Notes: generated from the sequence alone by a model not told the origin. Shown: positions 27,300 through 36,988, counted from the first letter of the stretch. The stretch: DNA of 64,000 bases from Salinivirgaceae bacterium (GCA_024405635.1 JAKSOL010000001.1:16048-80047), one strand, 5' to 3'. Program-made: numbers and translations.

Positions 27300-28928
27300 A
27301 TGCGAACATTTGTTAATTACATCGAAAGTGCCATTGTAAGTAATTGGGATATTAATGCTCTATCAAATTATAAAGGAGCAACAATGACCTATGGTCAAGT
27401 TGGTGAAACTATTAAAAAGATTCATTCGGCCTTTGAACAACTTGGCATAAAAAAAGGAGATAAAATTGTAATTATTGGGCGCAATACTTCAAGTTGGGCT
27501 TGTTCGTTTTTGAGTGTTGTAACTTTTGGAACTGTTTCTGTTCCAATCTTGCAAGATTTCTCAATTAAAGATATTGAGAACACAGTAAATCATTCGGATT
27601 CGGTTTTAATGTTTGTGTCCGATTATATTTATAAAGATTTGGATATTAGCAAGTTCCCTAATATTCGAGGCTTTATTTCCCTTGACGATTGGAGGGTTTT
27701 GAGCGCAATTGATGAAAATGTTAAAACAGTTTTTGCCGACTTTGAAAGCAAAACACTTGGGTTAACAGCAAATACTTTTGAGCTAAAAGATATTGCGCAC
27801 GATGCGTTAGCTACAATAAGTTATACCTCAGGAACATCGGGCCATTCAAAAGGTGTGATGCTTACACATGGTAACTATGCAACAAATGTTGAATTTGGTA
27901 CAGAGATGTTCCATTTTAATCCAGGGGATAACATTGTATCAATGTTGCCAATGGCTCATGCTTATGGTTTGGCTTTTGAATTCCTTACCGAATTTGTTGA
28001 AGGTTGTCACGTTACCTTCCTTGTAAAAACGCCAACTCCGCAACTTATACTTCAGTCATTTGCAGAACTTCATCCGCGTTTGATTGTTGTTGTTCCGTTA
28101 ATTTTGGAAAAAGTTTACAAATCGAAGGTTAAACCTGCAATAAGTAGTGGGTTACCAAAAATACTATTGGCAATTCCTTTGTTGCGCCAAATAGTTTACA
28201 AAAAAGTTCGTCGCCAACTCGAATCGGCGTTTGGCGATAATTTTTTTGAGGTAATTGTTGGAGGCGCGGCTTTGAACAAAGAGGTTGAAAGTTTTTTGAA
28301 TAAGATAAAATTCAGATATACAGTTGGTTATGGCATGACCGAGTGCGCGCCAATTATTTGTTATTCGCCTTGGAATAGAGTAAAGAAATTTAGTTGCGGT
28401 TATCCTATTCGTCGCTGTACAGTTCGCATCGATAGTCCAGATCCACAAAATGTTGAGGGCGAAATCTTAGTAAAAGGTAGCCAAGTAATGTTGGGTTATT
28501 ATAAAAATATTGATGCAACAAACGCAACTTTCGACTCAGAGGGTTGGTTGCGTACAGGAGACCTTGGTGTTATGGATGCAAATGGATATGTTACAATTAA
28601 AGGGCGTAGCAAGAATATGATTCTAGGAGCATCGGGCCAAAATATTTATCCAGAAGAAATTGAATCGCAAATAAACAATTTGCCATACGTGGCTGAATCG
28701 TTGGTTGTTGAGCGACAAGGTAAGTTGCATGCGCTTATTGTTCCTGATATTGAAAAGGCTGAGCGCGATGGCCTAGATCGTGAAAAGGTTCAAGTTGCAA
28801 TTGAGCAAAGCCAAAAAGAACTTAATAAACAAATGCCTAACTACATGTCGATTGCAAAAATCGAATTGCAGAACGAGGAATTTGTAAAAACTCCAAAGAA
28901 AAGTATAAAACGATATTTGTATAATTGA
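27300..28928 (+). CDS. AMP-binding long-chain acyl-CoA ligase
   Basis: 542 aa adenylate-forming enzyme. P-loop TISYTSGTSGHSKGVMLTHGN (about residues 174-193), A5-like YGMTECAPIICYS, A7/A8 WLRTGDLGVMDANGYVTIKGR, and the catalytic lysine region VKTPKKSIKR at the very end. It would activate fatty acids for lipid synthesis or turnover. Short form compared with plant/eukaryotic FadD-like enzymes but typical for Bacteroidota. Confidence 0.9.
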   Translation: MRTFVNYIESAIVSNWDINALSNYKGATMTYGQVGETIKKIHSAFEQLGIKKGDKIVIIGRNTSSWACSFLSVVTFGTVSVPILQDFSIKDIENTVNHSDSVLMFVSDYIYKDLDISKFPNIRGFISLDDWRVLSAIDENVKTVFADFESKTLGLTANTFELKDIAHDALATISYTSGTSGHSKGVMLTHGNYATNVEFGTEMFHFNPGDNIVSMLPMAHAYGLAFEFLTEFVEGCHVTFLVKTPTPQLILQSFAELHPRLIVVVPLILEKVYKSKVKPAISSGLPKILLAIPLLRQIVYKKVRRQLESAFGDNFFEVIVGGAALNKEVESFLNKIKFRYTVGYGMTECAPIICYSPWNRVKKFSCGYPIRRCTVRIDSPDPQNVEGEILVKGSQVMLGYYKNIDATNATFDSEGWLRTGDLGVMDANGYVTIKGRSKNMILGASGQNIYPEEIESQINNLPYVAESLVVERQGKLHALIVPDIEKAERDGLDREKVQVAIEQSQKELNKQMPNYMSIAKIELQNEEFVKTPKKSIKRYLYN

Positions 28929-28953
28929 TTTTAGGGTTTTAACGGTGAACAGG

Positions 28954-28988
28954 AGGCTTGATGTCATACGATGTCAAGCCTTTGTTTT
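28954..28988 (+). terminator. Terminator after the acyl-CoA ligase
   Basis: AGGCTTGA (28954-28961) pairs with TCAAGCCT, extended by G-U pairs, then a U-rich run. It lies inside the upstream extension of the next ORF, which argues that the next gene starts after it. Confidence 0.78.
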
Positions 28989-29002
28989 TGTTGCTCATTC
29001 AT

Positions 29003-29010
29003 TATCTTCG
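29003..29010 (+). promoter_or_regulatory. Possible -7 box for the glucosaminidase gene
   Basis: TATCTTCG, one mismatch from TAnnTTTG, 14 bases before the ATG at 29024. Confidence 0.4.
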
Positions 29011-29023
29011 CCAATCAAAAAAA

Positions 29024-30040
29024 ATGACATACAAGATGCGAAAACTGCTGACATTTTTGGTAGCCATTATGGCGTTGCAAGTTTCGGCACAAAAAAATTT
29101 GACACGTGCCGAGTATATTGAAAAATACAAGCAAATAGCAATTGATGAGATGAATAGGACAGGCGTGCCTGCAAGTATCTCGTTGGCGCAAGGAATTCTT
29201 GAGTCTGGCGATGGAAATAGTACACTCGCACGCAATGCCAATAATCACTTTGGTATAAAATGTCACGGGTGGCAAGGAGAAACAATTTACCACGACGATG
29301 ACCGCCCAAATGAATGTTTTCGCTCGTACAAAAATGCTAACGAATCGTATGTTGATCATTCTGATTTTTTAACCTCACATCAGCGTTACGCGTTCTTATT
29401 TGACTATTCTACAACCGATTATAAAAAATGGGCTAACGGTTTAAAAAAAGCAGGGTATGCAACAAGTAATACCTACGCAACTATGCTCATTAAGATAATT
29501 GAAGAAAATAAATTGTATGAATATGATAAACCCAATAAGGCTTTGGCAAAGGCTGAAACTGATAAAACGAATGGTGTAAAAGATAAAAATGCGTCAAAAA
29601 CCGACAAAAAAAGCAAATCTAAACGAGGAAAGAAAAACCAAGAAACTAGTGCTATAACATATGCAGAATTAGCTCCCGACGAGGCCGAAGTTGCACCATT
29701 TGGCGATGTTAGAACCGAAAATAATGTTGATTATGTGCTTGTGCACCGAGGCGATGACATGAAATCGATAAGTGAACATTATGGAATTTTAGCTGCGCAA
29801 ATTTACCGATACAATGATTTGCCAAAAAATACGCCAATAAACGAAGGTGAGCGTTTGTATATTCAAGCTAAAAAATCAAAGGCTTCTGCGCAATATAGCA
29901 CACACACAGTTGCTGAGGGAGAAACAATGCTCTCTATTTCGCAGCGTTATGCTATAAAATTAAAGAGCCTATACAAAATGAATGGAATGGAGCAAGGAAC
30001 TCAGCCAAGCGTGGGCGATGTAATTAAGTTGCGAAAGTGA
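29024..30040 (+). CDS. Glucosaminidase (GH73-like) with two LysM repeats
   Basis: 338 aa. Signal peptide (TFLVAIMALQVSAQ), a glucosaminidase domain (about residues 25-170) with the likely catalytic Glu in LAQGILESGDGNSTLA and the family's NNHFGIKCHGW, a basic Lys-rich linker, and two LysM peptidoglycan-binding repeats (VLVHRGDDMKSISEHYGIL and HTVAEGETMLSISQRYAIK). It should cleave cell-wall glycan. The ORF is open from 28958, but that part overlaps a terminator and a possible -7 box; ATG 29024 or 29036 is the likely start. Confidence 0.9.
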   Translation: MTYKMRKLLTFLVAIMALQVSAQKNLTRAEYIEKYKQIAIDEMNRTGVPASISLAQGILESGDGNSTLARNANNHFGIKCHGWQGETIYHDDDRPNECFRSYKNANESYVDHSDFLTSHQRYAFLFDYSTTDYKKWANGLKKAGYATSNTYATMLIKIIEENKLYEYDKPNKALAKAETDKTNGVKDKNASKTDKKSKSKRGKKNQETSAITYAELAPDEAEVAPFGDVRTENNVDYVLVHRGDDMKSISEHYGILAAQIYRYNDLPKNTPINEGERLYIQAKKSKASAQYSTHTVAEGETMLSISQRYAIKLKSLYKMNGMEQGTQPSVGDVIKLRK

Positions 30041-30105
30041 AAAAACACTTGCAGCCTAAAACATAAATTGCTTATATTGTGCAATTAAAAAGTGAAATAA
30101 AATCC

Positions 30106-30113
30106 TATTTTTG
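30106..30113 (+). promoter_or_regulatory. -7 box for the HAMP/GAF/PAS gene
   Basis: TATTTTTG, exact TAnnTTTG match, 21 bases before the ATG at 30135. Confidence 0.5.
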
Positions 30114-30134
30114 GAGAATACAAAATAGACGAAT

Positions 30135-32096
30135 ATGAATGCACGGTTAACTATTTCAAACAAACTTCTCATTGGTTTTGGATCGTTGGTATTAACGGTG
30201 ATTATCAATGGTTTGGTAACCTATTCTACATCAAATAGTAACAGAAAACTAAACGAGGATATTTTAAATATATACAACCCCTCATTGTCATGCGTGCGCG
30301 ATTGTTATAACATGGTAAACAACTCGCTGATGCTAATAAAAAGTTGGGTGTATATTGAAAAACAATCGGACACCAAAGATAAACGTGCACTTGTTTCTAT
30401 GCACGATGTGCAATATCCTTCGTTACAGGCAAACTTAAACGAAGTTTCAAAAACTTGGAGCCCAGAAGATAGGGCACAATTGCAGTTGGTGCTTAAAGCC
30501 ATTGGCGACACCTTGTTTGTCAACCACAAATTCATTATGAATAGTTTGAAAAACTTTTCAGATTATGACGACCTTATGGTGACATGGGAAATTACACCAA
30601 TGGTTGAGCAAGGAGGCGTTGTGGTGGAACAAACCGATAGAATTTTGGCACAACTAGAGGCATTAACAGCTTCAATATCAAAAGAAACAGAGACGGCCAA
30701 CCGCAATATGATGGATTCGTTTTTATGGTTCCAAAACTTTGTGTTTGTGTCGTTGCTAATAATTGTTGCAGTTATTGTGATTGTAACTGTTTTAACTACA
30801 CGAAGCATTGTGTTGCCATTGAATACCCTTAAAGATTTCTTGGTGTCGATGACAAAAGGTGTGCTGCCAAAAGATAAACTAGTTACCGCAAACGATGAGA
30901 TTGGTGATATGGGAGATGCCTTGAATGGATTTATTGATTCGTTGCGTCGAACTTCAGAATTTGCAGTTGAAATAGGTAACGGCAAATTTGATTCGGATTA
31001 CGAGGCTCTTGGCGAAGAAGATACATTAGGTAATGCATTGCTTGATATGCGCCGCAATCTTCGTGATGCTGATGTTGAAAACCGCAAGCGCAAAGCTGAA
31101 GACGATATTAGAAACTGGGAAACAAAAGGTTTGGCAGACTTTGGCGACATATTGCGCCAAAATTCTAGCGACATGGATTTGTTGGCTAGTAATTTGATGC
31201 GCCATTTGATTGACTACTTGGGTGTTAACCAGGGTGCAATTTATATTTTGAATAACGATGACTCAACTCATCCATTCTTTGAAATGAAGAGTGCCGTGGC
31301 ATATAACCGTGAAAAATATTTGCGAACCAACTTTGAAATTAACGAGGGATTAGTTGGCCGTTGTGCATTTGAAAAATTGCCAGTTTACCTTAAAGAAATA
31401 CCTCACGAGTATATTGTTTTAACCTCGGGATTGGGTGGTGCAGAACCAAGCCAATTATTACTAACCCCACTTATTAAAGATGATGAAGTGCTTGGCGTTA
31501 TTGAGGTTGCATCGTTTAACGATATTCCATCGTACCAAATTGATTTTATGAAGACTTTGGGCGAAAATGTGGCGCTAACCATTTCAAATGTTCGTACAGC
31601 TGAGCAAACCGCTAGATTGTATGAAGAATCGAAGATGAAAGGAGAGGAATTGGCCTCACAAGAAGAAGAATTGCGCCAAAATATGGAAGAGTTGAAGGCT
31701 ACACAAGAGGAATCAGCTCGTCGTGAGGCTGAACTTCAACTTAACTTTGATGCATTGAACAATTCAGTTGTTTCGGCAACAATTGACTACTCGGGTGTTA
31801 TTCTTAACATCAATGAAATGATTGAGAGGAAAACCAAAAACAAAGTGGTTGATTATGTAGGCAAAACGTTTATTGAACGCTTTGTTGATGAGTCTCAACT
31901 TAGTGAATTTGAAAATGTATGGAGTGCTGTTTTATCGGGAAAAACAATTTCAATTGAGTTGAAAAATCCATTGAGCATATTTTGGTTGCAGCATACTTTA
32001 ACACCATTAGTTGATTCTTATGGAAATGTTAACAAGGTGCTTGATATCATGATAGATGTAACAGCAGAGCATCGTTTGGCCGATTTAGGGTTATAA
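30135..32096 (+). CDS. Membrane receptor with 4-helix sensor, HAMP, GAF and PAS, no visible output domain
   Basis: 653 aa. TM1 (about 10-30), a periplasmic helical bundle of the chemoreceptor type (31-190), TM2 (about 192-215), a HAMP domain (TRSIVLPLNTLKDFLVSMTKG onward), a GAF domain (about 340-490), a Glu-rich coiled coil (about 495-540) and a C-terminal PAS domain (about 545-640). I see no histidine kinase, GGDEF, HTH or methyl-accepting tip. No receiver or kinase gene is next to it, so a partner must be elsewhere, or the PAS/coiled coil is itself the output. Confidence 0.85.
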   Translation: MNARLTISNKLLIGFGSLVLTVIINGLVTYSTSNSNRKLNEDILNIYNPSLSCVRDCYNMVNNSLMLIKSWVYIEKQSDTKDKRALVSMHDVQYPSLQANLNEVSKTWSPEDRAQLQLVLKAIGDTLFVNHKFIMNSLKNFSDYDDLMVTWEITPMVEQGGVVVEQTDRILAQLEALTASISKETETANRNMMDSFLWFQNFVFVSLLIIVAVIVIVTVLTTRSIVLPLNTLKDFLVSMTKGVLPKDKLVTANDEIGDMGDALNGFIDSLRRTSEFAVEIGNGKFDSDYEALGEEDTLGNALLDMRRNLRDADVENRKRKAEDDIRNWETKGLADFGDILRQNSSDMDLLASNLMRHLIDYLGVNQGAIYILNNDDSTHPFFEMKSAVAYNREKYLRTNFEINEGLVGRCAFEKLPVYLKEIPHEYIVLTSGLGGAEPSQLLLTPLIKDDEVLGVIEVASFNDIPSYQIDFMKTLGENVALTISNVRTAEQTARLYEESKMKGEELASQEEELRQNMEELKATQEESARREAELQLNFDALNNSVVSATIDYSGVILNINEMIERKTKNKVVDYVGKTFIERFVDESQLSEFENVWSAVLSGKTISIELKNPLSIFWLQHTLTPLVDSYGNVNKVLDIMIDVTAEHRLADLGL

Positions 32097-32105
32097 TTTG
32101 TAATA

Positions 32106-32387
32106 GTGTTGTTCGTGTATAATTTTGATATACCTTGTTTCTATAAAACTTATATAGGAATTGAATGCCCATGGTGTGGCTTTCAGCGGTCGTTACATAA
32201 ACTTTTGCAAGGTCAATTGTTGGAGAGTCTTCAATTCTTCCCAGCTTTAATACCAGTGTTGCTGATGTTTTTGCTTCTTGTGTTGCATCTTTTTTTCAAA
32301 TTTAAGCGAGGAACAGAAATTTTAGTGTCACTATTCATTTTGAACGTCGTCATTATATCAGTTAATTACATTGTAAAACTGATTTAA
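32106..32387 (+). CDS. DUF2752 membrane protein
   Basis: 93 aa. The motif ECPWCGFQRSLHKLLQGQ near residues 23-40 is the DUF2752 hallmark, followed by two hydrophobic segments (FFPALIPVLLMFLLLVLHLFF and a late one). Start GTG 32106 or TTG 32109. Function unknown; in Bacteroidota it usually sits beside a DUF4190/CD225-like gene, as here. Confidence 0.85.
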   Translation: MLFVYNFDIPCFYKTYIGIECPWCGFQRSLHKLLQGQLLESLQFFPALIPVLLMFLLLVLHLFFKFKRGTEILVSLFILNVVIISVNYIVKLI

Positions 32388-32398
32388 AACGTACAATT

Positions 32399-32812
32399 AT
32401 GGAATCAATAGAAATGAATGATCAAATGTCGAATCAAACAATTGCGCCTCGTGCTGTAAACAAGTCAAGTGTAGCTTTAGTTTTTGGTATCTTGAGTATA
32501 GTTTCGTGTTGCTGTATAGGTTTGTTCATTGTAAGCCTTGTTCTGGCTATTTTAGCAGTGGTGTGGGGAAATGAAGGAGTGAAAGAATACCAAGCAACCC
32601 CTGATTTGTATACGTTAGTTTCGTTTAAAAATGCAAAGGCTGCTAAGGTATGTGGAATAATAGGCTTGTGCTTGTCGGGCACTGTACTGTTTTTTGTAAT
32701 TGCAATTGTTGTGTTTGCCTTGTCGGTTGCAAGTATAGCTTTAACTTCGATGTCAGCTATATTTCCTGAAATTATTAGCGAGATAATAAATGAAATAACA
32801 TCAGCGCTATAA
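32399..32812 (+). CDS. DUF4190/CD225-like two-helix membrane protein
   Basis: 137 aa. Polar N-terminus, then a hydrophobic helix containing a CCC cluster (FGILSIVSCCCIGLFIVSLV), a cytoplasmic loop with VWGNEGVKEY and AKVCGIIGLCL, and a second long helix. This layout is that of DUF4190 and the wider CD225 group. Twelve bases after DUF2752, so the pair is cotranscribed. Confidence 0.82.
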   Translation: MESIEMNDQMSNQTIAPRAVNKSSVALVFGILSIVSCCCIGLFIVSLVLAILAVVWGNEGVKEYQATPDLYTLVSFKNAKAAKVCGIIGLCLSGTVLFFVIAIVVFALSVASIALTSMSAIFPEIISEIINEITSAL

Positions 32813-32836
32813 ATTAATTAATCGTTATAGATGTTG

Positions 32837-32869
32837 ACGGAATCGATAACAATCGGTTCCGTTTTTTTT
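32837..32869 (+). terminator. Terminator after the DUF2752/DUF4190 pair
   Basis: Eleven-base stem ACGGAATCGAT/ATCGGTTCCGT with one G-U pair, short loop and a run of eight T. Confidence 0.9.
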
Positions 32870-32914
32870 GTTTGATCCAAACTGGCAGTCTAATTTCAGC
32901 GGAAAGTTGGGCGC

Positions 32915-32943
32915 TTGTTTTTTGCCTTTATTTCCTACTTTCG
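32915..32943 (+). promoter_or_regulatory. Promoter of the GT2 fusion gene
   Basis: TTG at 32915-32917 and near-consensus -7 box TACTTTCG at 32936-32943, spaced 18 bases; the ATG at 32964 follows 21 bases later. This decides against the ORF's upstream start at 32868. Confidence 0.5.
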
Positions 32944-32963
32944 CCATCGGCAATAGTTGCGCT

Positions 32964-34943
32964 ATGAAATTATCAGTAATAATCGTTAATTATAATGTGA
33001 AGTATTTTTTGGAGCAGTGCCTTCATTCGGTTTTTGCTGCTTCAAAAAACATTGAAACCGAAGTGTTTGTGGTTGACAATAATTCGGTAGATGGTTCATG
33101 TGCAATGGTTGCTGAAAAATTTCCGCAAGTACATCTTATTGAAAATAAGAAGAATACAGGTTTTGCGGTTGCGAATAATCAGGCAATTAGAATCTCTACT
33201 GGTCAATATGTTTTGCTGCTCAATCCCGATACAATTGTTGAGGAAGATACGTTTGAGAAAGTCGTTTCTTTTATGGATTCGCATGTCGATGCTGGAGGCT
33301 TGGGCGTAAAAATGATTGACGGCAAGGGCAATTATCTGCCTGAGAGCAAGCGCGGTTTTCCTTCGCCGATGGTGGCATTTTATAAAATGTTTGGTTTGTC
33401 GCGATTATTCCCACATTCGCGCAAATTCAACCAATACTATATGGGGCATTTAAGTGCCGACAAAATAGCAGAGGTTGATGTGCTTGCAGGAGCATTTATG
33501 TTGATGCGGCGCGAAACACTTGACAAGGTAGGTTTGCTTGATGAAGATTATTTTATGTATGGCGAAGACATTGATTTGTCGTATCGTATAATAAAAGGTG
33601 GGTACAAAAACTATTATTATCCAGAAACAACCATTATTCACTATAAAGGCGAGAGTACAAAGAAGGGCAGTGTGAATTATGTGCGAATGTTTTATAATGC
33701 CATGATAATATTTGCCCGCAAGCATTTGAGCAAAAAAAATGCAAGTGTTTTTTCTCTTGCAATAAACATGGCCATATATTTCCGTGGAGCGTTGGCTTTG
33801 GTTGGCCGATTTTTGAGCAAGGCTATTGTGCCGTTTGTTGATGCATTGCTAATGTATTTGTGCTTATTGTTTTTGGCAATTCGCTGGCCTGTGGCGGCAT
33901 TTGGTGTTGCTGATTATTTCCCCGATAACTATTATACAGTTGCCTTACCTATATATATATTGGTATGGATAGTGTCGGTTTTTTATGCGGGCGGATACGA
34001 GTCAAAAGCGAGCCCCATGTCGATTGTAAAAGGAATAGGAGCAGGTGCGCTTGTTATTTTGGTAGCATATGCGCTATTGCCTGAAGATTTGCGTTTTTCG
34101 CGAGCAATAATCATTTTTGGAACAATAGCCAATATGTTCATTGTTAACATTTATAGGTTAATGATGCATTGCTTTGTGCCTAATTTGTTTTGTTTCAACT
34201 CAAGTAAAAAGACCAATATAGCGGTGGTAGGTTCCCAATCTGAGGCCGATAGAGTAATTGGAATTTTGAACCAATCGTCGCTGAAATACAATTACGTTGG
34301 ATTGGTTGATTTACAATCGCAAATGCATGAACGAAAGGCAATTGGCACTATTGATCAAATAGCTGATATTGTGAAAGTGAACAAAATTGACGAATTGATC
34401 TTTTGTTCAAAAGATATGACAACACAACAGATAATAGGTCTTATGCTTTCACTCGATAGCAACGAGGTTCATTTTAAAATAGCACCACCAGAAAGCCTTT
34501 CAATTATAGGAAGTAATTCGATAGATACGGCTGGCGATCTTTATACGGTTGATTTTAACACAATAATAAAACCTCAAAATCGACGCAATAAGCGAACACT
34601 AGATGTTATTGTTGCAATACTCTTGCTAGTTTTTTCGCCTTTAATAATATGGTTTACTAAGCCGGCTAAACAATTGTATATTAATATATTAAATGTGTTT
34701 TTGGGAGCAAAAACATGGGTGGGGTTTGACAATAATTGCCCACCGAATCCCTATCTTCCAAAACTTAAAAAAGGAGTAATTAGTCAATGCATGGTACAAA
34801 TTGGCAAAAATGCGACCAACGAACAACGCGAAAAGATAAATTTGTTGTATGCCAAAGATTACCAAATACAAACCGATATCTATTTGATATTTAAGGGATT
34901 TAGATTGTTGGCAACCAGTGAAATAATAAACAAAACTAAATAA
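32964..34943 (+). CDS. Glycosyltransferase family 2 fused to a polyprenyl-transferase-like membrane part
   Basis: 659 aa. The N-terminal GT-A domain (about 1-260) has LSVIIVNYNVKYF, NNSVDGS and LLNPDTIVEED. Four or so membrane helices follow (about 280-400), then a Rossmann-like domain (NIAVVGSQSEADRVIGIL; KIDELIFCSKDM) as in the N-terminal half of polyprenyl glycosylphosphotransferases, and a short NKRTLDVIVAILLLVFSPL start of the transferase domain that is not completed. So it keeps GT2 activity but probably lacks phosphosugar transferase activity. Predicted role: envelope glycan assembly. One base separates it from yicC. Confidence 0.82.
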   Translation: MKLSVIIVNYNVKYFLEQCLHSVFAASKNIETEVFVVDNNSVDGSCAMVAEKFPQVHLIENKKNTGFAVANNQAIRISTGQYVLLLNPDTIVEEDTFEKVVSFMDSHVDAGGLGVKMIDGKGNYLPESKRGFPSPMVAFYKMFGLSRLFPHSRKFNQYYMGHLSADKIAEVDVLAGAFMLMRRETLDKVGLLDEDYFMYGEDIDLSYRIIKGGYKNYYYPETTIIHYKGESTKKGSVNYVRMFYNAMIIFARKHLSKKNASVFSLAINMAIYFRGALALVGRFLSKAIVPFVDALLMYLCLLFLAIRWPVAAFGVADYFPDNYYTVALPIYILVWIVSVFYAGGYESKASPMSIVKGIGAGALVILVAYALLPEDLRFSRAIIIFGTIANMFIVNIYRLMMHCFVPNLFCFNSSKKTNIAVVGSQSEADRVIGILNQSSLKYNYVGLVDLQSQMHERKAIGTIDQIADIVKVNKIDELIFCSKDMTTQQIIGLMLSLDSNEVHFKIAPPESLSIIGSNSIDTAGDLYTVDFNTIIKPQNRRNKRTLDVIVAILLLVFSPLIIWFTKPAKQLYINILNVFLGAKTWVGFDNNCPPNPYLPKLKKGVISQCMVQIGKNATNEQREKINLLYAKDYQIQTDIYLIFKGFRLLATSEIINKTK

Positions 34944-34944
34944 T

Positions 34945-35823
34945 ATGCTACTATCGATGACAGGCTTTGGAAAAGCCGTATGTGAATTAGAAAATAAAAA
35001 TCTTGTAATTGAAATCAAGAGTTTGAATAGTAAACAATTGGATTTGAATTGCCGCATGCCGTCGTTTTATCGTGAAAAAGAATTTGAAGTTCGCAACATG
35101 GTGAACAACAGTATGATACGCGGAAAGGTTGATTTTGTGATGTACTCAGAAATGAGCAACTTAGAAACTGTTTCAACTATAAACGCGGAAACCGTTAAAG
35201 TTTACTATGAGCAACTTGTTTCGGTGTCGCAACAATTAGGAGTTGATAGTTCAAGTGCTCAAATGTTTGAAATGGCCATGCGTATGCCCGACGTATTGAA
35301 AACTGAGCACGAAGATTTAACCGAGGATGAATGGAGCATTGTTGCAAAATCAGTTCAACAAGCAATAGATGCGTTAGTTGCATTCCGCACACAAGAAGGT
35401 GCAGCATTGGAAAAAGATTTAACAAAACGCATTAACTTGATACAGAGTTTACTAGCAAAAGTTCCAGAGTACGAACGTCCTCGCATCGACCGCATAAAAG
35501 AGCGAATTAAAGGCGACATTGCAGAGTTGGTAGGTTTAGAAAATCTTGATAAAAATCGACTTGAGCAAGAACTGATTTTCTATATTGAAAAACTTGATAT
35601 TACTGAAGAAAAAGTACGTTTGGCGAATCACTGCGATTACTTCTTGAAAACTATGCAGCAAGGTGGTCCTGTTGGACGTCAATTGGGTTTTGTTGCTCAA
35701 GAAATTGGACGCGAAATAAACACCTTGGGTTCAAAAGCTAACGACTCCGATTTGCAAATAATTGTTGTAGCAATGAAAGATGAGTTGGAGAAAATTAAAG
35801 AGCAGATTCTTAACGTGTTGTAA
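34945..35823 (+). CDS. yicC: YicC family protein
   Basis: 292 aa. Starts LLSMTGFGKAVCELENKNLVIEIKSLNSKQLDLN, the YicC hallmark, and ends with GREINTLGSKANDSDLQ. YicC-family proteins are linked to RNA turnover (RNase activity or adaptor function has been reported). Directly upstream of gmk, as in many bacteria. Confidence 0.95.
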   Translation: MLLSMTGFGKAVCELENKNLVIEIKSLNSKQLDLNCRMPSFYREKEFEVRNMVNNSMIRGKVDFVMYSEMSNLETVSTINAETVKVYYEQLVSVSQQLGVDSSSAQMFEMAMRMPDVLKTEHEDLTEDEWSIVAKSVQQAIDALVAFRTQEGAALEKDLTKRINLIQSLLAKVPEYERPRIDRIKERIKGDIAELVGLENLDKNRLEQELIFYIEKLDITEEKVRLANHCDYFLKTMQQGGPVGRQLGFVAQEIGREINTLGSKANDSDLQIIVVAMKDELEKIKEQILNVL

Positions 35824-35841
35824 ATAATTTTGCGATTAATT

Positions 35842-36405
35842 ATGAATAAAAAAGTTGTAATATTTTCTGCTCCATCAGGTTCTGGAAAAACAACAATAGT
35901 AAAGTATTTGTTGTCGAAAGGTTTGAATATGGAGTTCTCAATTTCGGCAACAAGCCGACCATTGCGCGGACAAGAGCAACATGGTAAGGATTATTATTTT
36001 ATGAGCGCAGAAGAATTTCGCAAACATATTGATAACGACGATTTTGTTGAATGGGAAGAAGTGTATGCCGGTCGTTATTATGGAACGTTGAAATCGGAAT
36101 TGGAGCGCATTTGGGGTAAAGGCAACTTTGTTCTTTTTGATGTTGATGTAAAAGGAGGAGTAAACATAAAGCGCATTTTTGGCGACAACGCACTATCGGT
36201 GTTTGTTATGCCTCCGTCAATCGACGAGTTGCGTAAACGTTTGGTTGGGCGAGCAACAGACTCGGCTGAAGATATTGAAAAACGCTTGGCAAAGGCTGCT
36301 GAAGAAATAACATACGCACCGCAGTTTGATGTTACAGTTGTAAACGACAACCTTGACGAAGCATGTCAAAAAGCTTTTGATGTAATATCTAACTTTTTGA
36401 AATAA
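35842..36405 (+). CDS. gmk: Guanylate kinase
   Basis: 187 aa. P-loop FSAPSGSGKTT (about residues 7-17), SATSRPLRGQE, DYYFMS and DVDVKGGVNIK are diagnostic. It phosphorylates GMP to GDP. ATG 35842 gives the standard MNKKVVIFSAPSG start; the TTG at 35830 would add four residues. Two bases separate it from nadD. Confidence 0.97.
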   Translation: MNKKVVIFSAPSGSGKTTIVKYLLSKGLNMEFSISATSRPLRGQEQHGKDYYFMSAEEFRKHIDNDDFVEWEEVYAGRYYGTLKSELERIWGKGNFVLFDVDVKGGVNIKRIFGDNALSVFVMPPSIDELRKRLVGRATDSAEDIEKRLAKAAEEITYAPQFDVTVVNDNLDEACQKAFDVISNFLK

Positions 36406-36407
36406 AG

Positions 36408-36986
36408 ATGCTTACAGGCCTTTATTTTGGATCTTTTAATCCCATACACATTGGACATTTGGCGTTGGCAAACTATATAACAGCCTACACCGATGTTGAC
36501 GAAGTATGGTTTGTAGTGAGTCCGCAAAACCCATTTAAGCAGCGCGAACAATTGCTTGATGACCAGCAACGTTTGCATTTGGTGAACATTGCTTTGCGAG
36601 ATTTTCCAAAGTTTCGCTCATCAAACATTGAGTTCTCGATGCCAAAACCTTCGTACACCATTGATACACTGGCATACCTGCGTGAAAAATTCCCAACACA
36701 TGATTTTACTTTAATTATGGGTGAAGATAATCTTGTCAATTTTCACAAATGGAAAAATGCTGATTTGATTTTGAAAGATTATTCTTTGACTGTTTATCCG
36801 CGTCCAAATTGTACAAAAACCGAAATGCACAATCATCCAAAAGTAAAATTGATTGATGCTCCAAAAATTGAAATATCATCGAGTTTTATTCGTCAAAGCA
36901 TAGCAGAAGGACGCAATGTGCAATTCTTTGTACCAGAGGCAGTTTGGAAATATATCGATGAGATGAATTTTTATAAGAAACGTTGA
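36408..36986 (+). CDS. nadD: Nicotinate-nucleotide adenylyltransferase
   Basis: 192 aa. GLYFGSFNPIHIGHL carries the nucleotidyltransferase HIGH motif, with GEDNLVNFHKWKN and ISSSFIRQSIAEG further on. Makes deamido-NAD in NAD synthesis. Translationally close-packed with gmk and the lipoprotein gene downstream. Confidence 0.96.
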   Translation: MLTGLYFGSFNPIHIGHLALANYITAYTDVDEVWFVVSPQNPFKQREQLLDDQQRLHLVNIALRDFPKFRSSNIEFSMPKPSYTIDTLAYLREKFPTHDFTLIMGEDNLVNFHKWKNADLILKDYSLTVYPRPNCTKTEMHNHPKVKLIDAPKIEISSSFIRQSIAEGRNVQFFVPEAVWKYIDEMNFYKKR

Positions 36987-36988
36987 AT

